DNA from: DASZIT01 sp052143315
GTDB taxonomy: Bacteria > Actinomycetota > Acidimicrobiia > Acidimicrobiales > RAAP-2
Assembly: GCA_052143315.1 (NCBI GenBank)
Contig: JBKQTE010000041.1
Location: 1 to 24,084 of the forward strand
Length of the DNA stretch: 24,084 nucleotides
Direction: 5' to 3'
Positions 1-10,219 of the stretch are shown piece after piece. Each line of letters begins with the position of its first letter. The stretch's first letter is position 1. The position numbers and the translations under genes were made by a program. The notes beneath the pieces are model-generated. The model was given only the letters and a program-made list of their open reading frames with translations. It ran no database searches and was not told the DNA's origin.

Positions 1-156
1 CCAGTCCGAACGGAAGGTCTTCGCACCAGCCCTTTGGTGCCGCCAATAGCGCTTCGTGAAGGCGGGGTCGGTGAGGCCCTGCCAGACCCGTTCGGGCATG
101 GCGCACATGTAGGTCGTGTACGTAAACCTCGTCATCTGGTCGATGAGTGCAGCCAC
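1..156 (-). CDS. SRPBCC (AHSA1/START-like) domain protein, 3' part outside window
   Basis: The minus strand opens with GTG at 156 (VAALIDQMTRFTYTTY...) and stays open to the window edge for 52 codons. A clear GGAGG lies 7 nt before the GTG, which decides the start. The visible residues include a PERVWQGLTDP stretch followed by RYWRHQ, the usual first helix of the AHSA1-like SRPBCC fold, where a hydrophobic ligand pocket is formed. The C-terminal helix and most of the sheet lie outside the window, so no substrate can be named. It sits 209 bp downstream of a second SRPBCC gene on the same strand and may be co-transcribed with it under the HxlR-type regulator. The fold is fairly secure; the role is unknown. 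Confidence 0.7.
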   Translation of the reverse strand, partial: MAALIDQMTRFTYTTYMCAMPERVWQGLTDPAFTKRYWRHQRAGAKTFRSDW

Positions 157-365
157 TGCCTTGCCTCCAATTGTCGTGTTGCCTGTCGGGATTGGTGCCG
201 GAACTTGGGGGAGTAGTCATTCCCCGACGTTCGCCATCGCGACCTCTTGCGCCCACGGGAGCAAAGCCGGTCAGCCCGCACGGCGACTCCAGCTTCGCGT
301 TCGGTGACGCCGGTGAGCGCACCGGGGTTCTGCGTCTCCTTCGCATCATGCGACCTGATCCGCCC

Positions 366-839
366 TCAGAGAGACTCACCCTCTCCGTCAGCCGTCTCCC
401 GGTCATTGGGCTGGCCTATCCCCGTGCTGATCAGACTCCGCAAGCTCCCATTGATATAGAAGCTCCATGCGCTCGAGCAGCCGTCGAAGCACTGGACGTC
501 AGGGTCCAGACCGAGGTGTGTGAACCGGATCTCCGTCTCGCCGTCCTTCGGGGAGATGTCGAACCGGATATCGGTGCCCGTCCACTCGGTCTTGTCCTCG
601 ACGAAGTCGAGAAAGCTCTCCTCCACGTGCCAGACCACGGTCCTCCCCGGGACCAGCTCGGTGATCCTCTGCCTGGAGTAGTGGACGTCCTGGTAGCGGT
701 ACGTGAACTCCGCGCCCAGCGCGTCGGTCCTCCCGTCGATCTCTCCCGACCACCATTCTCGGACATCGGTGATGGCCTGAAACGCCTCCTCGGGGGTCTG
801 GTCAACCGTGAACGTGGCGGTGAAATTCTGATCGGACAT
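366..839 (-). CDS. SRPBCC (AHSA1-like) domain protein
   Basis: 157 codons from ATG, with an AGGAG 11 nt upstream. The N-terminus (FTVDQTPEEAFQAITDVREWWSG) is the classic SRPBCC opening: a first strand, then the PEEAFxAITDxxxWW helix. Strands around residues 45-75 (YRYQDVHYSRQRITELVPGRTVVWHV) and 90-110 (TDIRFDISPKDGETEIRFTHLGL) match the family sheet, and residues 115-140 form the long C-terminal helix. Length is normal for the family. Family members bind hydrophobic ligands or act in stress-response and polyketide-like chemistry; nothing here fixes the ligand. It is divergent from an HxlR-type regulator gene across a 124-bp region, and a good promoter in that region overlaps two palindromes, so regulation by that neighbour is the natural inference. 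Confidence 0.85.
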   Translation of the reverse strand: MSDQNFTATFTVDQTPEEAFQAITDVREWWSGEIDGRTDALGAEFTYRYQDVHYSRQRITELVPGRTVVWHVEESFLDFVEDKTEWTGTDIRFDISPKDGETEIRFTHLGLDPDVQCFDGCSSAWSFYINGSLRSLISTGIGQPNDRETADGEGESL

Positions 840-893
840 CGCGCTCGCTTCTCCTCGTGGTTGATGGTCGTGGTCCGGGGCTCTCCCCAGCTG

Positions 894-908
894 CTTGCAT
901 GATACAAG
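894..908. promoter_or_regulatory. Palindrome, candidate HxlR operator O1
   Basis: CTTGCAT-G-ATACAAG: 7-bp arms with 6 of 7 pairs matching around a central base at 901. It shares its left arm with the perfect palindrome at 926-940. The two centres are 32 bp apart, about three helical turns, so dimers on both would face the same side of the DNA. It covers the predicted transcription start of the SRPBCC gene. Confidence 0.55.
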
Positions 909-910
909 TC

Positions 911-939
911 ATCATAACGGAAGGACTTGCATCATGCAA
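911..939 (-). promoter_or_regulatory. Promoter for the minus-strand SRPBCC gene
   Basis: Reading the minus strand, TTGCAT (939-934) is followed by exactly 17 nt and then TATGAT (916-911), close to sigma-70 consensus with ideal spacing. The predicted start is near 904-905, about 65 nt before the SRPBCC start codon. The -35 lies inside palindrome 926-940 and the start point lies inside palindrome 894-908, so a protein bound at either site would block this promoter. Confidence 0.6.
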
Positions 940-941
940 GT
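925..941. promoter_or_regulatory. Perfect palindrome, candidate HxlR operator O2
   Basis: ACTTGCAT-C-ATGCAAGT: 8-bp arms, all pairs matching, around a centre at 933. It covers the -35 element of the SRPBCC promoter and the -35 region (TTGCAT, 927-932) of the divergent regulator promoter. This is the expected position for an autorepressing winged-helix dimer. HxlR-family proteins bind such short inverted repeats next to their own genes; that this regulator binds here is inferred. Confidence 0.65.
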
Positions 942-951
942 GAAAAGTGGG

Positions 952-957
952 TATACT
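952..957 (+). promoter_or_regulatory. -10 element TATACT of the HxlR-type regulator
   Basis: TATACT lies 6 nt before the GTG at 964, with no Shine-Dalgarno between them, so transcription probably starts at or next to the start codon and gives a leaderless mRNA. The best -35 (TTGCAT, 927-932) is 19 nt upstream, somewhat long, and sits inside the perfect palindrome. Confidence 0.55.
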
Positions 958-963
958 GCAGCC

Positions 964-1476
964 GTGCTCGGAAAGACCTACGACAACCAGGTGTGCTCGG
1001 CCGCCCGGGCGCTCGAACTGGTGGGCGAACGGTGGAGCCTGCTGATCATCAGGGACGCGTTGTTCGCCGGTTCCAGCCGATTCAGCGATTGGCTGAGACT
1101 CGGCATCGCCACGAACATCCTCAAGAACCGACTCGACGGCTTCACCGAGGCCGGGATTATGGAGCGCCGTACTGCCTCCCGGAACCCGGAGCACTTCGAG
1201 TACCTGCTCACCGATAAGGGTCGCGACCTGGCCCCCGCCATCGTGGCACTCACCGAATGGGGCGACCGATGGGCGGCCCCGAATGGCCCGCCCATCCTCT
1301 ACGTCCACTCCGTCTGCGGCGGTGCGATCACCCAGCAGACCACCTGTGCCAACTGCGGCCGGGTGCACGACCCTGCAGAGGTGACGGTCCGACCGGGACC
1401 CGGCATGCCCCCCGACATCGCAGCCCGTATGGACGGGAACCCCAGCGGTGACGCGCAAGTCGGGTCGACGCATTGA
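964..1476 (+). CDS. HxlR-family winged-helix transcriptional regulator with C-terminal zinc-ribbon-like motif
   Basis: 170 residues from GTG 964. The frame is open upstream to 895, but family members begin with the LGKTYDNQVCSAARALELVGERW segment, and a -10 element ends 6 nt before this GTG. Residues 5-100 form the winged helix: Cys11 is the N-terminal cysteine typical of the family and used for redox sensing in some members. GERWSLLIIRDAL, GIATNILKNRLDGFTEAGIMER and the wing EYLLTDKGRDL follow. The C-terminal part has His115-x2-Cys118 and Cys128-x2-Cys131 followed by RPGPGMP, which could bind zinc. The gene is divergent from an SRPBCC gene with two palindromes between them, so it probably represses both. 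The signal it senses is unknown. Confidence 0.88.
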   Translation: MLGKTYDNQVCSAARALELVGERWSLLIIRDALFAGSSRFSDWLRLGIATNILKNRLDGFTEAGIMERRTASRNPEHFEYLLTDKGRDLAPAIVALTEWGDRWAAPNGPPILYVHSVCGGAITQQTTCANCGRVHDPAEVTVRPGPGMPPDIAARMDGNPSGDAQVGSTH

Positions 1477-1706
1477 TGTGATGGCGCAGGAGATTCGGGC
1501 GGCAGGACGGAGTCATTCGGAGTTCCTATTCGGTGGCACCCGCGGTCATTTCGCTTGATGACTGTCGTGATCACTACGGTCACGGTTTCCAACGGCATGG
1601 GACGAGCTCCTCGGAACGCCGGCTCGGACCCTCGTCTGGGACGGCCGGCTTCAGCGCATCGCCGCCGAATCCTGGCCACGACGACGTCCAGTGGTGCCGG
1701 AGCCGC

Positions 1707-2351
1707 TCACTCGGGTACCCAGCGCCCCCGGAGGTCCTCGAGCCACGGCGGCAACTCGATCGGGGGATCGGGGAGAGCGTCAGCACCCCGTTGCTCGAGC
1801 AGGCGCTCGAAGGATGCCGGATCGTGCCCCCAGCCCCGGGGGTCCCCCATCATGACCTCGAAGAGCACGGCCCCTTGCGGCCCGGCCTCGAAGGGGCCGA
1901 AAGCGGCTCCCTCGGGTAGCTCGATGTGGGTACCGGCCGGGCATCGCCGGTCGCCACACAGGATCTCCCCCTCGAGGACCATGACGACGTGCGGGCTGAG
2001 GTGCCCGTGCCGCCGCTGTATGACTCCCGGATCCCACCGGGCGTACAGCGACAGGTAGAGCGGGTCGGCGGAGAAGGCCAGCCACTTCTCCCACACCGAG
2101 GCGACCGTGCCATCGGCCAACCGGACGGCCCGGACCTGCTGCCAGGGGACGTCTGGATCGTCGAGGTGACGGAAGATCGGTTCGAGCCCGGGCACCTTTG
2201 GCCCGTCTACATGGCCCACGGTGAACCTCCCGATCCGACCGTCACCGTGGCGACCTGCATGCCAGCCGACGATAGTGCGGGGGGAGGTCACCTCTGGCGG
2301 CAGCGGTACCTGTGGCGCGAAGCTCAACTTCGGCCGGAGGTTGGTCGACAA
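1707..2351 (-). CDS. Cupin-domain protein
   Basis: 214 codons if the TTG at 2351 is used. There is no convincing Shine-Dalgarno there, and GTG codon 21 is an alternative start. Residues 100-168 carry a single cupin barrel. Motif 1 includes His115, His117, His121 and Glu127 in RRHGHLSPHVVMVLEGE, a plausible metal site. Motif 2 is degenerate: PAGTHIELPEGAAFGPF, with His142. The N-terminal 100 residues look like an additional helical/strand region with several Trp residues. Small cupins include dioxygenases, isomerases and sensor proteins, and nothing here selects one. It is divergent from the diguanylate cyclase gene (42 bp between starts) and convergent with the HxlR regulator gene. Confidence 0.75.
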   Translation of the reverse strand: MSTNLRPKLSFAPQVPLPPEVTSPRTIVGWHAGRHGDGRIGRFTVGHVDGPKVPGLEPIFRHLDDPDVPWQQVRAVRLADGTVASVWEKWLAFSADPLYLSLYARWDPGVIQRRHGHLSPHVVMVLEGEILCGDRRCPAGTHIELPEGAAFGPFEAGPQGAVLFEVMMGDPRGWGHDPASFERLLEQRGADALPDPPIELPPWLEDLRGRWVPE

Positions 2352-2393
2352 CGTGTGGGAGGGAAGGCACCGCGATGGGCTGGGGGGTGGGGA

Positions 2394-4019
2394 ATGAGAC
2401 TTGACCTCTACGTTGGGCTCCTTGCCGTCTCCACCGCGAGCTGTGTCTACTCTGCAGCCCTCTCATGGCGGAGAAGGCACCTCCACTCGGCGGCCATTGC
2501 CCTCATGTGGCTGATGGTGGGACTTGCATGGTGGTCTGCCGCGTACGCAGTGCAGTGCGCCTCGCGCAGCTTGGAAGGCATGGTGATCTCCGATCTGCTC
2601 ATCTATCCCGGCGTTGTACTCGTTCCAGCATCGTTCTTCGCCCTGTGCGTCTACATGGCTCGGGGGGAGCTTCACTTCACCAGGCGATCGATTGCGCTCC
2701 TCGCGATCGAACCAGTTCTGGTTGTCATCGCAGTAGCGACAAACCCCTTGACACATTGGTTCATCACGGACGAACACTTGACCAAGAGCAGGCCTGTCGG
2801 GTTGGCCTTCACACCAGGACCGCTGTTCGTTGTCCACACGGTCTACTCCTACGCGCTCCTTGCTGCCGGGGCGTTCCTCCTCGTTCGCTATGCGACAAGG
2901 TCGAGCACTCCGTTCCGCCGCCAGACGATCGTCGTTCTGGTGTGTGCCGCAGTTCCTTGGGTCGCCAACATGGTCTTTGTCCTGCACATCGTCAATCTGG
3001 GCTGGTTTGACCCAACTCCGCTTGCATTCGGGTTCACCGGTATTGGTGTGTATTGGGCGCTCTTCAGGCTCCAAGCGTTGGATCTGATTCCGGTGGCTCG
3101 CGATCTTGGAGTGGAGAACATGCAGGACGCGTTTACCGTTGTCGATTGGCAAGGACGGATACTCGACCTGAATCCCGCGGCGCGACGATTGTTCGGTGTT
3201 ACCCCCCGACCTTCCGAAAAGGACATCATTGGGAAGGATGTGGTGAAGGAGATGGGCGATTGGGCGGCCCCTATTGTATCCGAGGCACCTCCCGACGCCT
3301 GGATGGCATCGATCGGCGACATTGATGTGGACGTCCGATTGACGCCGATGGCGAACAAGCATGGACACACCTCGGGATACCTGGTACTCGCCCGCGATGT
3401 CAGCGCTGTTCAACAGGCTCAGCGAGAGCTCCAAGAGATGAATGAACAACTTCGGATGCAGGTGGAGACCACGGAGCGACTTCGGCACGAACTCCAGGAG
3501 CAGGCAGTTCGCGACCCCCTAACTGGCGTGTTCAACCGGCGCTACATGGACATTGCTCTGCATGAGGCGGTCGACGCAGCCCAGCAGAACAATTCCATGG
3601 TTAGCATTGTGATGATTGATATCGATAACTTTAGGGAGATAAATGCCTCCCTTGGTCATAGCGGTGGGGATGCTGCGCTGACGAGGATTGCACAGCTGCT
3701 CTTGGGCGCAATGCGTGCGGGCGATGCCTGTTTTCGGTACGGTGGCGACGAGTTCTTGGTGATCTTGCCCGGCACAAGCAATGACGCTGCTGAGAGGCGT
3801 GCAACGCAGTGGACTGAGGCATGCACGCTCCTGTCGTTCTCTGCTTCGCAGATTCCTTTTGGGATGAGCATGAGCGCGGGTGTCGCGACCGCACCTGAGA
3901 ACGGCTCCACGGCCGATGCCCTTCTCAAGTCGGCGGACAACGCGATGTACCGTGCAAAGGCAGAGGGAAGGAACCGAGTGGTGTCCGCTGGGAGAGATGT
4001 GCACCTGGGCCGCGAGTAG
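2394..4019 (+). CDS. Membrane diguanylate cyclase: 7TM sensor, PAS, GGDEF
   Basis: 541 residues from ATG 2394, preceded by a G-rich GGGGTGGGGA stretch; the open frame further upstream is antisense to the cupin gene. Residues 5-230 contain about seven membrane helices arranged like the N-terminal 7TM region of some histidine kinases. Residues 235-340 are a PAS domain (AFTVVDWQGRILDLNPAARRLFG). Residues 338-372 form a coiled signalling helix. The GGDEF domain follows, with RDPLTGVFNRRY, Asp409/Asp411, Asn417, Asp426 and GGDEF at 450-454. An RxxD inhibitory site (Arg441-Asp444) lies exactly five residues before GGDEF, so the enzyme should make cyclic di-GMP and be product-inhibited. No EAL domain is present. 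Its codons are much richer in A/T third positions than those of the genes to the right, suggesting transfer. Confidence 0.9.
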   Translation: MRLDLYVGLLAVSTASCVYSAALSWRRRHLHSAAIALMWLMVGLAWWSAAYAVQCASRSLEGMVISDLLIYPGVVLVPASFFALCVYMARGELHFTRRSIALLAIEPVLVVIAVATNPLTHWFITDEHLTKSRPVGLAFTPGPLFVVHTVYSYALLAAGAFLLVRYATRSSTPFRRQTIVVLVCAAVPWVANMVFVLHIVNLGWFDPTPLAFGFTGIGVYWALFRLQALDLIPVARDLGVENMQDAFTVVDWQGRILDLNPAARRLFGVTPRPSEKDIIGKDVVKEMGDWAAPIVSEAPPDAWMASIGDIDVDVRLTPMANKHGHTSGYLVLARDVSAVQQAQRELQEMNEQLRMQVETTERLRHELQEQAVRDPLTGVFNRRYMDIALHEAVDAAQQNNSMVSIVMIDIDNFREINASLGHSGGDAALTRIAQLLLGAMRAGDACFRYGGDEFLVILPGTSNDAAERRATQWTEACTLLSFSASQIPFGMSMSAGVATAPENGSTADALLKSADNAMYRAKAEGRNRVVSAGRDVHLGRE

Positions 4020-4171
4020 TTGCTCGATGCAGAAGGGTCTGCCGACGGACGGGCGATCACCTCCGGCGTAGCTCGAGACACCGTGTCCAAGGCCAGAGAG
4101 GCGTGGGCTCCACAGGTGCCGTTCGGCGGTGGCCAGGGGTCCTATGACGCCGCTGGTATCTTGATGACCCG

Positions 4172-4185
4172 CTCGGATCCGAGCA
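4172..4185. repeat. 14-bp perfect palindrome between convergent genes, weak terminator candidate
   Basis: GCTCGGATCCGAGC is a perfect inverted repeat just past the ftsH stop codon, in the 171-bp gap between the convergent diguanylate cyclase and ftsH genes. As RNA it could form a 5-bp stem with a GATC loop. No T-run follows on either strand, so termination is only a possibility. The rest of the gap shows nothing recognisable. The edges may be off by 1 nt. Confidence 0.35.
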
Positions 4186-4190
4186 GCCGC

Positions 4191-6515
<2,325 letters not shown>

Positions 6516-6521
6516 CGCACC

Positions 6522-6527
6522 ATGCTA
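6522..6527 (-). promoter_or_regulatory. -10-like TAGCAT of ftsH
   Basis: On the minus strand TAGCAT is followed by GGTGCG and then the GTG start: 6 nt between hexamer and start codon, no ribosome-binding site. The spacing matches that of the HxlR-type and CPBP genes. No convincing -35 is visible. A leaderless ftsH transcript is inferred. Confidence 0.45.
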
Positions 6528-6612
6528 TGCGGGGACAGACCGTCGCGGCGCATCACCCCGGGTGTCGGAACCGGACCTCCGTGGGCGCTCCCGGGCCGGC
6601 GGTGGTGATCGG

Positions 6613-6618
6613 TAACGT
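6613..6618 (+). promoter_or_regulatory. -10-like TAACGT of the CPBP protease gene
   Basis: TAACGT is followed by GTCGGG and then GTG at 6625, the same 6-nt gap as at ftsH and the HxlR-type gene. There is no Shine-Dalgarno with usable spacing. It lies in the 109-bp divergent region shared with ftsH. Confidence 0.45.
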
Positions 6619-6624
6619 GTCGGG

Positions 6625-7686
6625 GTGACCGAGGGACCCGAGGGCGGCGTCGACGCCCAAGCCAGCGCCGCCGGGGGACCACCGGGCCGCCGGGGGGGCG
6701 TGCCGCCCCTGCCCCCTCCCCCGGCAGGGTCGGGTACCGCCGCCCAGGGCTGGATGCCCCCTCCGGGATGGACGCCCCCGGGGGGCTGGGCCCCACCGCC
6801 CCCCGGATCGCCGGCCTCCGGGGCCGTGCCTCCGTGGCACGCCTTGGGCGGGCCGACGATCGATCCTCGCCTCGACCACGCCGGGGCCCACGACGTGCCC
6901 CTCAACAGGCAGCTGGCGGCCGGTGCGGCCCCGGCCTCCCGGGGCGACGCCGGTCTGTGGCTGCTGTTCGCTGCCCTCGGGTTCCTCGGTGGACAGATCC
7001 TGGCCACCATCTTCATCGTGGTGGGCGCGGCCCTGGCCGGCCAGGAACACCACCTGGCGGCGATCTCGAAGTTGAGCGAGCCCCCCACCTGGTACATCGT
7101 CTCCACCCTGCTCGGGCTGTGGGCCGGGTTCTTCGGGGCCCCGTGGCTGGCCAGCCGGGCACGCGGGACGGGCAGCCTGATCCGCGACGTAGGGCTTCGG
7201 TTCCGCTGGATCGACCTGCTCGGGCTGCCCATCGGGCTTGGGGGACAGATCCTGGTGGGGCTCATCTACATCCCCATCTCCCAGCACGTGCACGACTTCA
7301 ATCAGCGGTTCAACGCCCCCAGCCAGAAGCTCACCGGTGGCTCCCACGGCCTCGGGTTCGTGGTCATCGCCATCCTGACCATCGTCGGCGCCCCGTTCTT
7401 CGAGGAGCTGTTCTTCCGCGGCCTGCTCCTCCGGGCGCTGGCTCGTCTGTTCGGCACCTACGGCCGTTGGGTGGGACCGGCGCTGGCCATCGTGATCACC
7501 GGCGTCCTGTTCGGCCTCGCCCATGCTGAGTCGCTCCAGCTGATCGGCCTGGCCACTTTCGGCGTCATCCTCTCCTTCGTCTCCTACCGGACCGGCCGCC
7601 TGGGGATGAACATGGTCTCGCACGCCAGCTTCAACCTGGTGGCCGTGGTGGCCACACTGCACGCCGGCAGCGGCATCCTGTTCTGA
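6625..7686 (+). CDS. CPBP-family intramembrane metalloprotease (Abi/Rce1 type)
   Basis: 353 codons from GTG 6625. Residues 1-105 are a Gly/Pro/Trp-rich cytoplasmic region (WMPPPGWTPPGGWAPPPP) without a fold I recognise. From about 111 to the end there are six or more membrane helices. The catalytic motifs of the family are intact: EExxxR as Glu260-Glu261-x3-Arg265, FxxxH as Phe296-His300, and HxxxN as His333-Asn337. Relatives are glutamic-type intramembrane proteases that process prenylated proteins, signals or bacteriocins; the substrate here is unknown. It is divergent from ftsH and is followed after one nucleotide by the large membrane protein gene (TGAGGTG junction), so those two are almost certainly one operon. 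Confidence 0.92.
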   Translation: MTEGPEGGVDAQASAAGGPPGRRGGVPPLPPPPAGSGTAAQGWMPPPGWTPPGGWAPPPPGSPASGAVPPWHALGGPTIDPRLDHAGAHDVPLNRQLAAGAAPASRGDAGLWLLFAALGFLGGQILATIFIVVGAALAGQEHHLAAISKLSEPPTWYIVSTLLGLWAGFFGAPWLASRARGTGSLIRDVGLRFRWIDLLGLPIGLGGQILVGLIYIPISQHVHDFNQRFNAPSQKLTGGSHGLGFVVIAILTIVGAPFFEELFFRGLLLRALARLFGTYGRWVGPALAIVITGVLFGLAHAESLQLIGLATFGVILSFVSYRTGRLGMNMVSHASFNLVAVVATLHAGSGILF

Positions 7687-7687
7687 G

Positions 7688-10132
7688 GTGGTACCCCGGA
7701 CGACGCACGCCGGGGCCGCCGGCGAGACCCGGTCGCGCCTGACCCGACCCTCGGCCTGGCCGGCCTGGGCCAACGTGGTGGCCATCGTCGGGGTCGTCGC
7801 CGTGGCCCTCTGGCAGCTCCACCCCAACCTGCTGCTGGCCAGCACCACCACCGCCGGGGGCGACACCGGGGCGCACGTGATCCTGCCGGCCTACCTGAAG
7901 TCCAACCTGCTCACCCACGGCCGGCTCACCGGGTGGGACCCCGGCTGGTACGACGGGTTCCCCCTGTACACCTTCTACTTCCCGCTCCCGGCCCTGCTCA
8001 CCGTGGCCTTCAGCGCGGTGACCTCCTACGACGTCGCCTTCAAGCTGGTGACCGTCCTGGGTACCGTCACCCTGCCGGTGGCGGCATGGGCGTTCGGGCG
8101 CCTATCCGGGCTCCGGGACCCGGGCCCGGGGTGCCTGGCCGCCGCCACGCTCCCCTTCCTGTTCGAGCCGAGCTTCTCCATCTACGGCGGCAACCTGCTG
8201 TCCACCCTGGCCGGCGAGTTCTCGTACTCGCTGGGCCTCTCCCTGGCCCTGGTGTTCCTGGGGGTGGCGGCGCTCGGCCTCCGCACTGGCCGATACCGCT
8301 CACTGGCTGCCGTCCTGCTGGCCGCCACCCTGCTGTGCCACCTGATCACCTTCATGTTCGCGGTGGCGGGCCTGGGGGTGTGGCTGGTACTGGACGCCGA
8401 TCTCCGCCGCTCCTTCGGCGCCGGTGTCCGGGGCATGGTGGCCCGCCGCCGGTGGAGCCGCCGCGTCCTGTGGGCGCTGGTGGCTGGGGCCATCGGGGTG
8501 GGGCTGACCGCCTGGTGGCTGGTGCCGTTCGTGGTGGACCAGCCGTACGCCACCAATATGGGCTGGACGAACATCGGTGACTTCCCCCACCTGCTCTTCC
8601 CCGGCTCCTCCCGCTGGGTCTGGATCGCCGCCCTGGTGGGCCTGGCGGCCACCGTGGTCAGGCGGAACCGGGTGGGGCTGTTCGTGGCGGTGATGGGCGG
8701 GGTGTCGGCCGCGGTGGTCTGCCTCGACCCGCAGAGCTCGTTGTACAACGTCCGCTTCCTGCCGCTCTGGTTCCTGTGCCTCTACCTGATGGGTGGCATC
8801 GCGGTGGCCGAGCTGGTGTCGGCGGCCGCCCGTTGGCGACGGCGGCGCCTCCTCGGCAGATGGGCGACCGTGGTGCGGGGCCGGCTGTCGGCCGGCACCG
8901 GTGGGGGCTGGCGCCCGGGGATGCGGATCAGCCGGTTCCGCCGCCCGGTGCCGGGCGTCACTGCCGCCGGGTCCATTGCCGGTCCACTGATCGCCCTGGC
9001 CGCGGCGTGCGTGGCGGTGGTACCGCCCCTGGCCCTGCCGGCCACGACGCTCGCCCACGTGGGCGTCACCGTGGGAGGCAACCAACCGAGCGCCTGGGCC
9101 GAGTGGAACTACTCGGGCTACGAGCGCAAGCCCGACTACCCGGAGTACAAGGCGGTCATCGACCTGATGGCCAGGGTCGGCCGGACCGATGGCTGCGGCC
9201 GTTCGATGTGGGAGTACGACGCCTCGGAGAACCGATTCGGGACGACCGAGTCGCTGATGCTCCTGCCGTACTGGACCGACGGGTGCATTGACTCGATGGA
9301 GGGGCTGCTCTTCGAGTCGTCGGCCACCACCCCGTACCACTTCATCAACCAGAGCGAGCTGTCCGTGGCCCCGTCAGACGCCATGGTGGGGCTCCCCTAC
9401 GGCGGCCTGAACGTGGCCCTCGGTATCCAGCACCTCCAACAGCTCGGGGTGCGCTACTTCCTGGCCGCCTCGGTCACCGTCGAACAGCAGGCGGCCGACG
9501 ACCCGTCGCTCACCGAGGTGGGGTCGACCGGGCCGTGGCGGACCAGCTACAACGGTGAGGCGCTGGACACCACCTGGAAGGTCTACCGGATCGACGACTC
9601 CCAACTGGTGGAGCCGCTGGCCAACCGCCCGGTGGTGTGGAGGGGCGTCGGCGCCGCCCAGACCAGCTGGCTGAACCCGTCGGTCTCGTGGTACGACTCC
9701 CCGGGGCGGTGGGACGTGGTCCCGGCGGCCGACGGGCCGGCCGACTGGACCAGGGTGTCGGTCGGCGACACCTCCCCTCCGGCGGTCGCCGAGCCGGCCA
9801 CCACCGTCACCGACGTCCGCCAGACCGACAGTTCGATCAGTTTCCACGTCGACCGGGTGGGGACCCCGGTGGAGGTGAAGGTGTCGTACTTCCCCAACTG
9901 GCAGGCGAGCGGGGCCGACGGTCCCTGGAGGGTGGCCCCCAACCTGATGGTGGTGGTCCCGACCTCCCACGACGTGGTGCTCACCTACGGCACCACCAAT
10001 GCCGACCGCATCGGGCAGCTGCTGACGCTGGTGGCCCTGGTGTCGGCGGTGGTCCTGACCGGGCTGGCCCGGCGGGCCCGGCAGCGCCGTCGTACCGGTC
10101 AGGGCCCGACGACGGCCCTTACGGACCTCTAA
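7688..10132 (+). CDS. Large polytopic membrane protein, GT-C / PTPS-related family
   Basis: 814 codons; GTG 7688 starts one nucleotide after the upstream TGA. One membrane helix (28-46) leads to a conserved-looking extracytoplasmic segment with GGDTGAH (57-63) and WDPGWYDGFPLYTFYFPLP (83-101). Numerous membrane helices follow to about residue 460, then a mostly soluble region (about 470-770) and a last membrane helix near the C-terminus before a basic tail. This architecture matches actinobacterial membrane proteins labelled as 6-pyruvoyl-tetrahydropterin synthase-related, which look like GT-C glycosyltransferases using polyprenyl-linked sugars. Asp59 in the first loop would be the candidate catalytic acid. 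The enzyme activity is inferred from fold only. A role in cell-envelope glycans would fit the nearby mannose-phosphate genes. Confidence 0.75.
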   Translation: MVPRTTHAGAAGETRSRLTRPSAWPAWANVVAIVGVVAVALWQLHPNLLLASTTTAGGDTGAHVILPAYLKSNLLTHGRLTGWDPGWYDGFPLYTFYFPLPALLTVAFSAVTSYDVAFKLVTVLGTVTLPVAAWAFGRLSGLRDPGPGCLAAATLPFLFEPSFSIYGGNLLSTLAGEFSYSLGLSLALVFLGVAALGLRTGRYRSLAAVLLAATLLCHLITFMFAVAGLGVWLVLDADLRRSFGAGVRGMVARRRWSRRVLWALVAGAIGVGLTAWWLVPFVVDQPYATNMGWTNIGDFPHLLFPGSSRWVWIAALVGLAATVVRRNRVGLFVAVMGGVSAAVVCLDPQSSLYNVRFLPLWFLCLYLMGGIAVAELVSAAARWRRRRLLGRWATVVRGRLSAGTGGGWRPGMRISRFRRPVPGVTAAGSIAGPLIALAAACVAVVPPLALPATTLAHVGVTVGGNQPSAWAEWNYSGYERKPDYPEYKAVIDLMARVGRTDGCGRSMWEYDASENRFGTTESLMLLPYWTDGCIDSMEGLLFESSATTPYHFINQSELSVAPSDAMVGLPYGGLNVALGIQHLQQLGVRYFLAASVTVEQQAADDPSLTEVGSTGPWRTSYNGEALDTTWKVYRIDDSQLVEPLANRPVVWRGVGAAQTSWLNPSVSWYDSPGRWDVVPAADGPADWTRVSVGDTSPPAVAEPATTVTDVRQTDSSISFHVDRVGTPVEVKVSYFPNWQASGADGPWRVAPNLMVVVPTSHDVVLTYGTTNADRIGQLLTLVALVSAVVLTGLARRARQRRRTGQGPTTALTDL

Positions 10133-10219
10133 CACATCCCTCACCGACGGCACACGCAGGGGGAGGATGCTGTCGTCATCCGGTCGGTGGGATCGGGGGG
10201 ACACGCACAGGGAGGCAGC

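Noticed and set aside
207..225. GGGGGA/TTCCCC stem between the two SRPBCC genes
   Set aside because: Short 6-bp stem without a T-run or a position that makes sense as terminator; not distinguishable from chance.
1926..2393. Upstream extension of the diguanylate cyclase frame
   Set aside because: This part is antisense to the cupin gene and has no domain; the membrane region starts right at ATG 2394.
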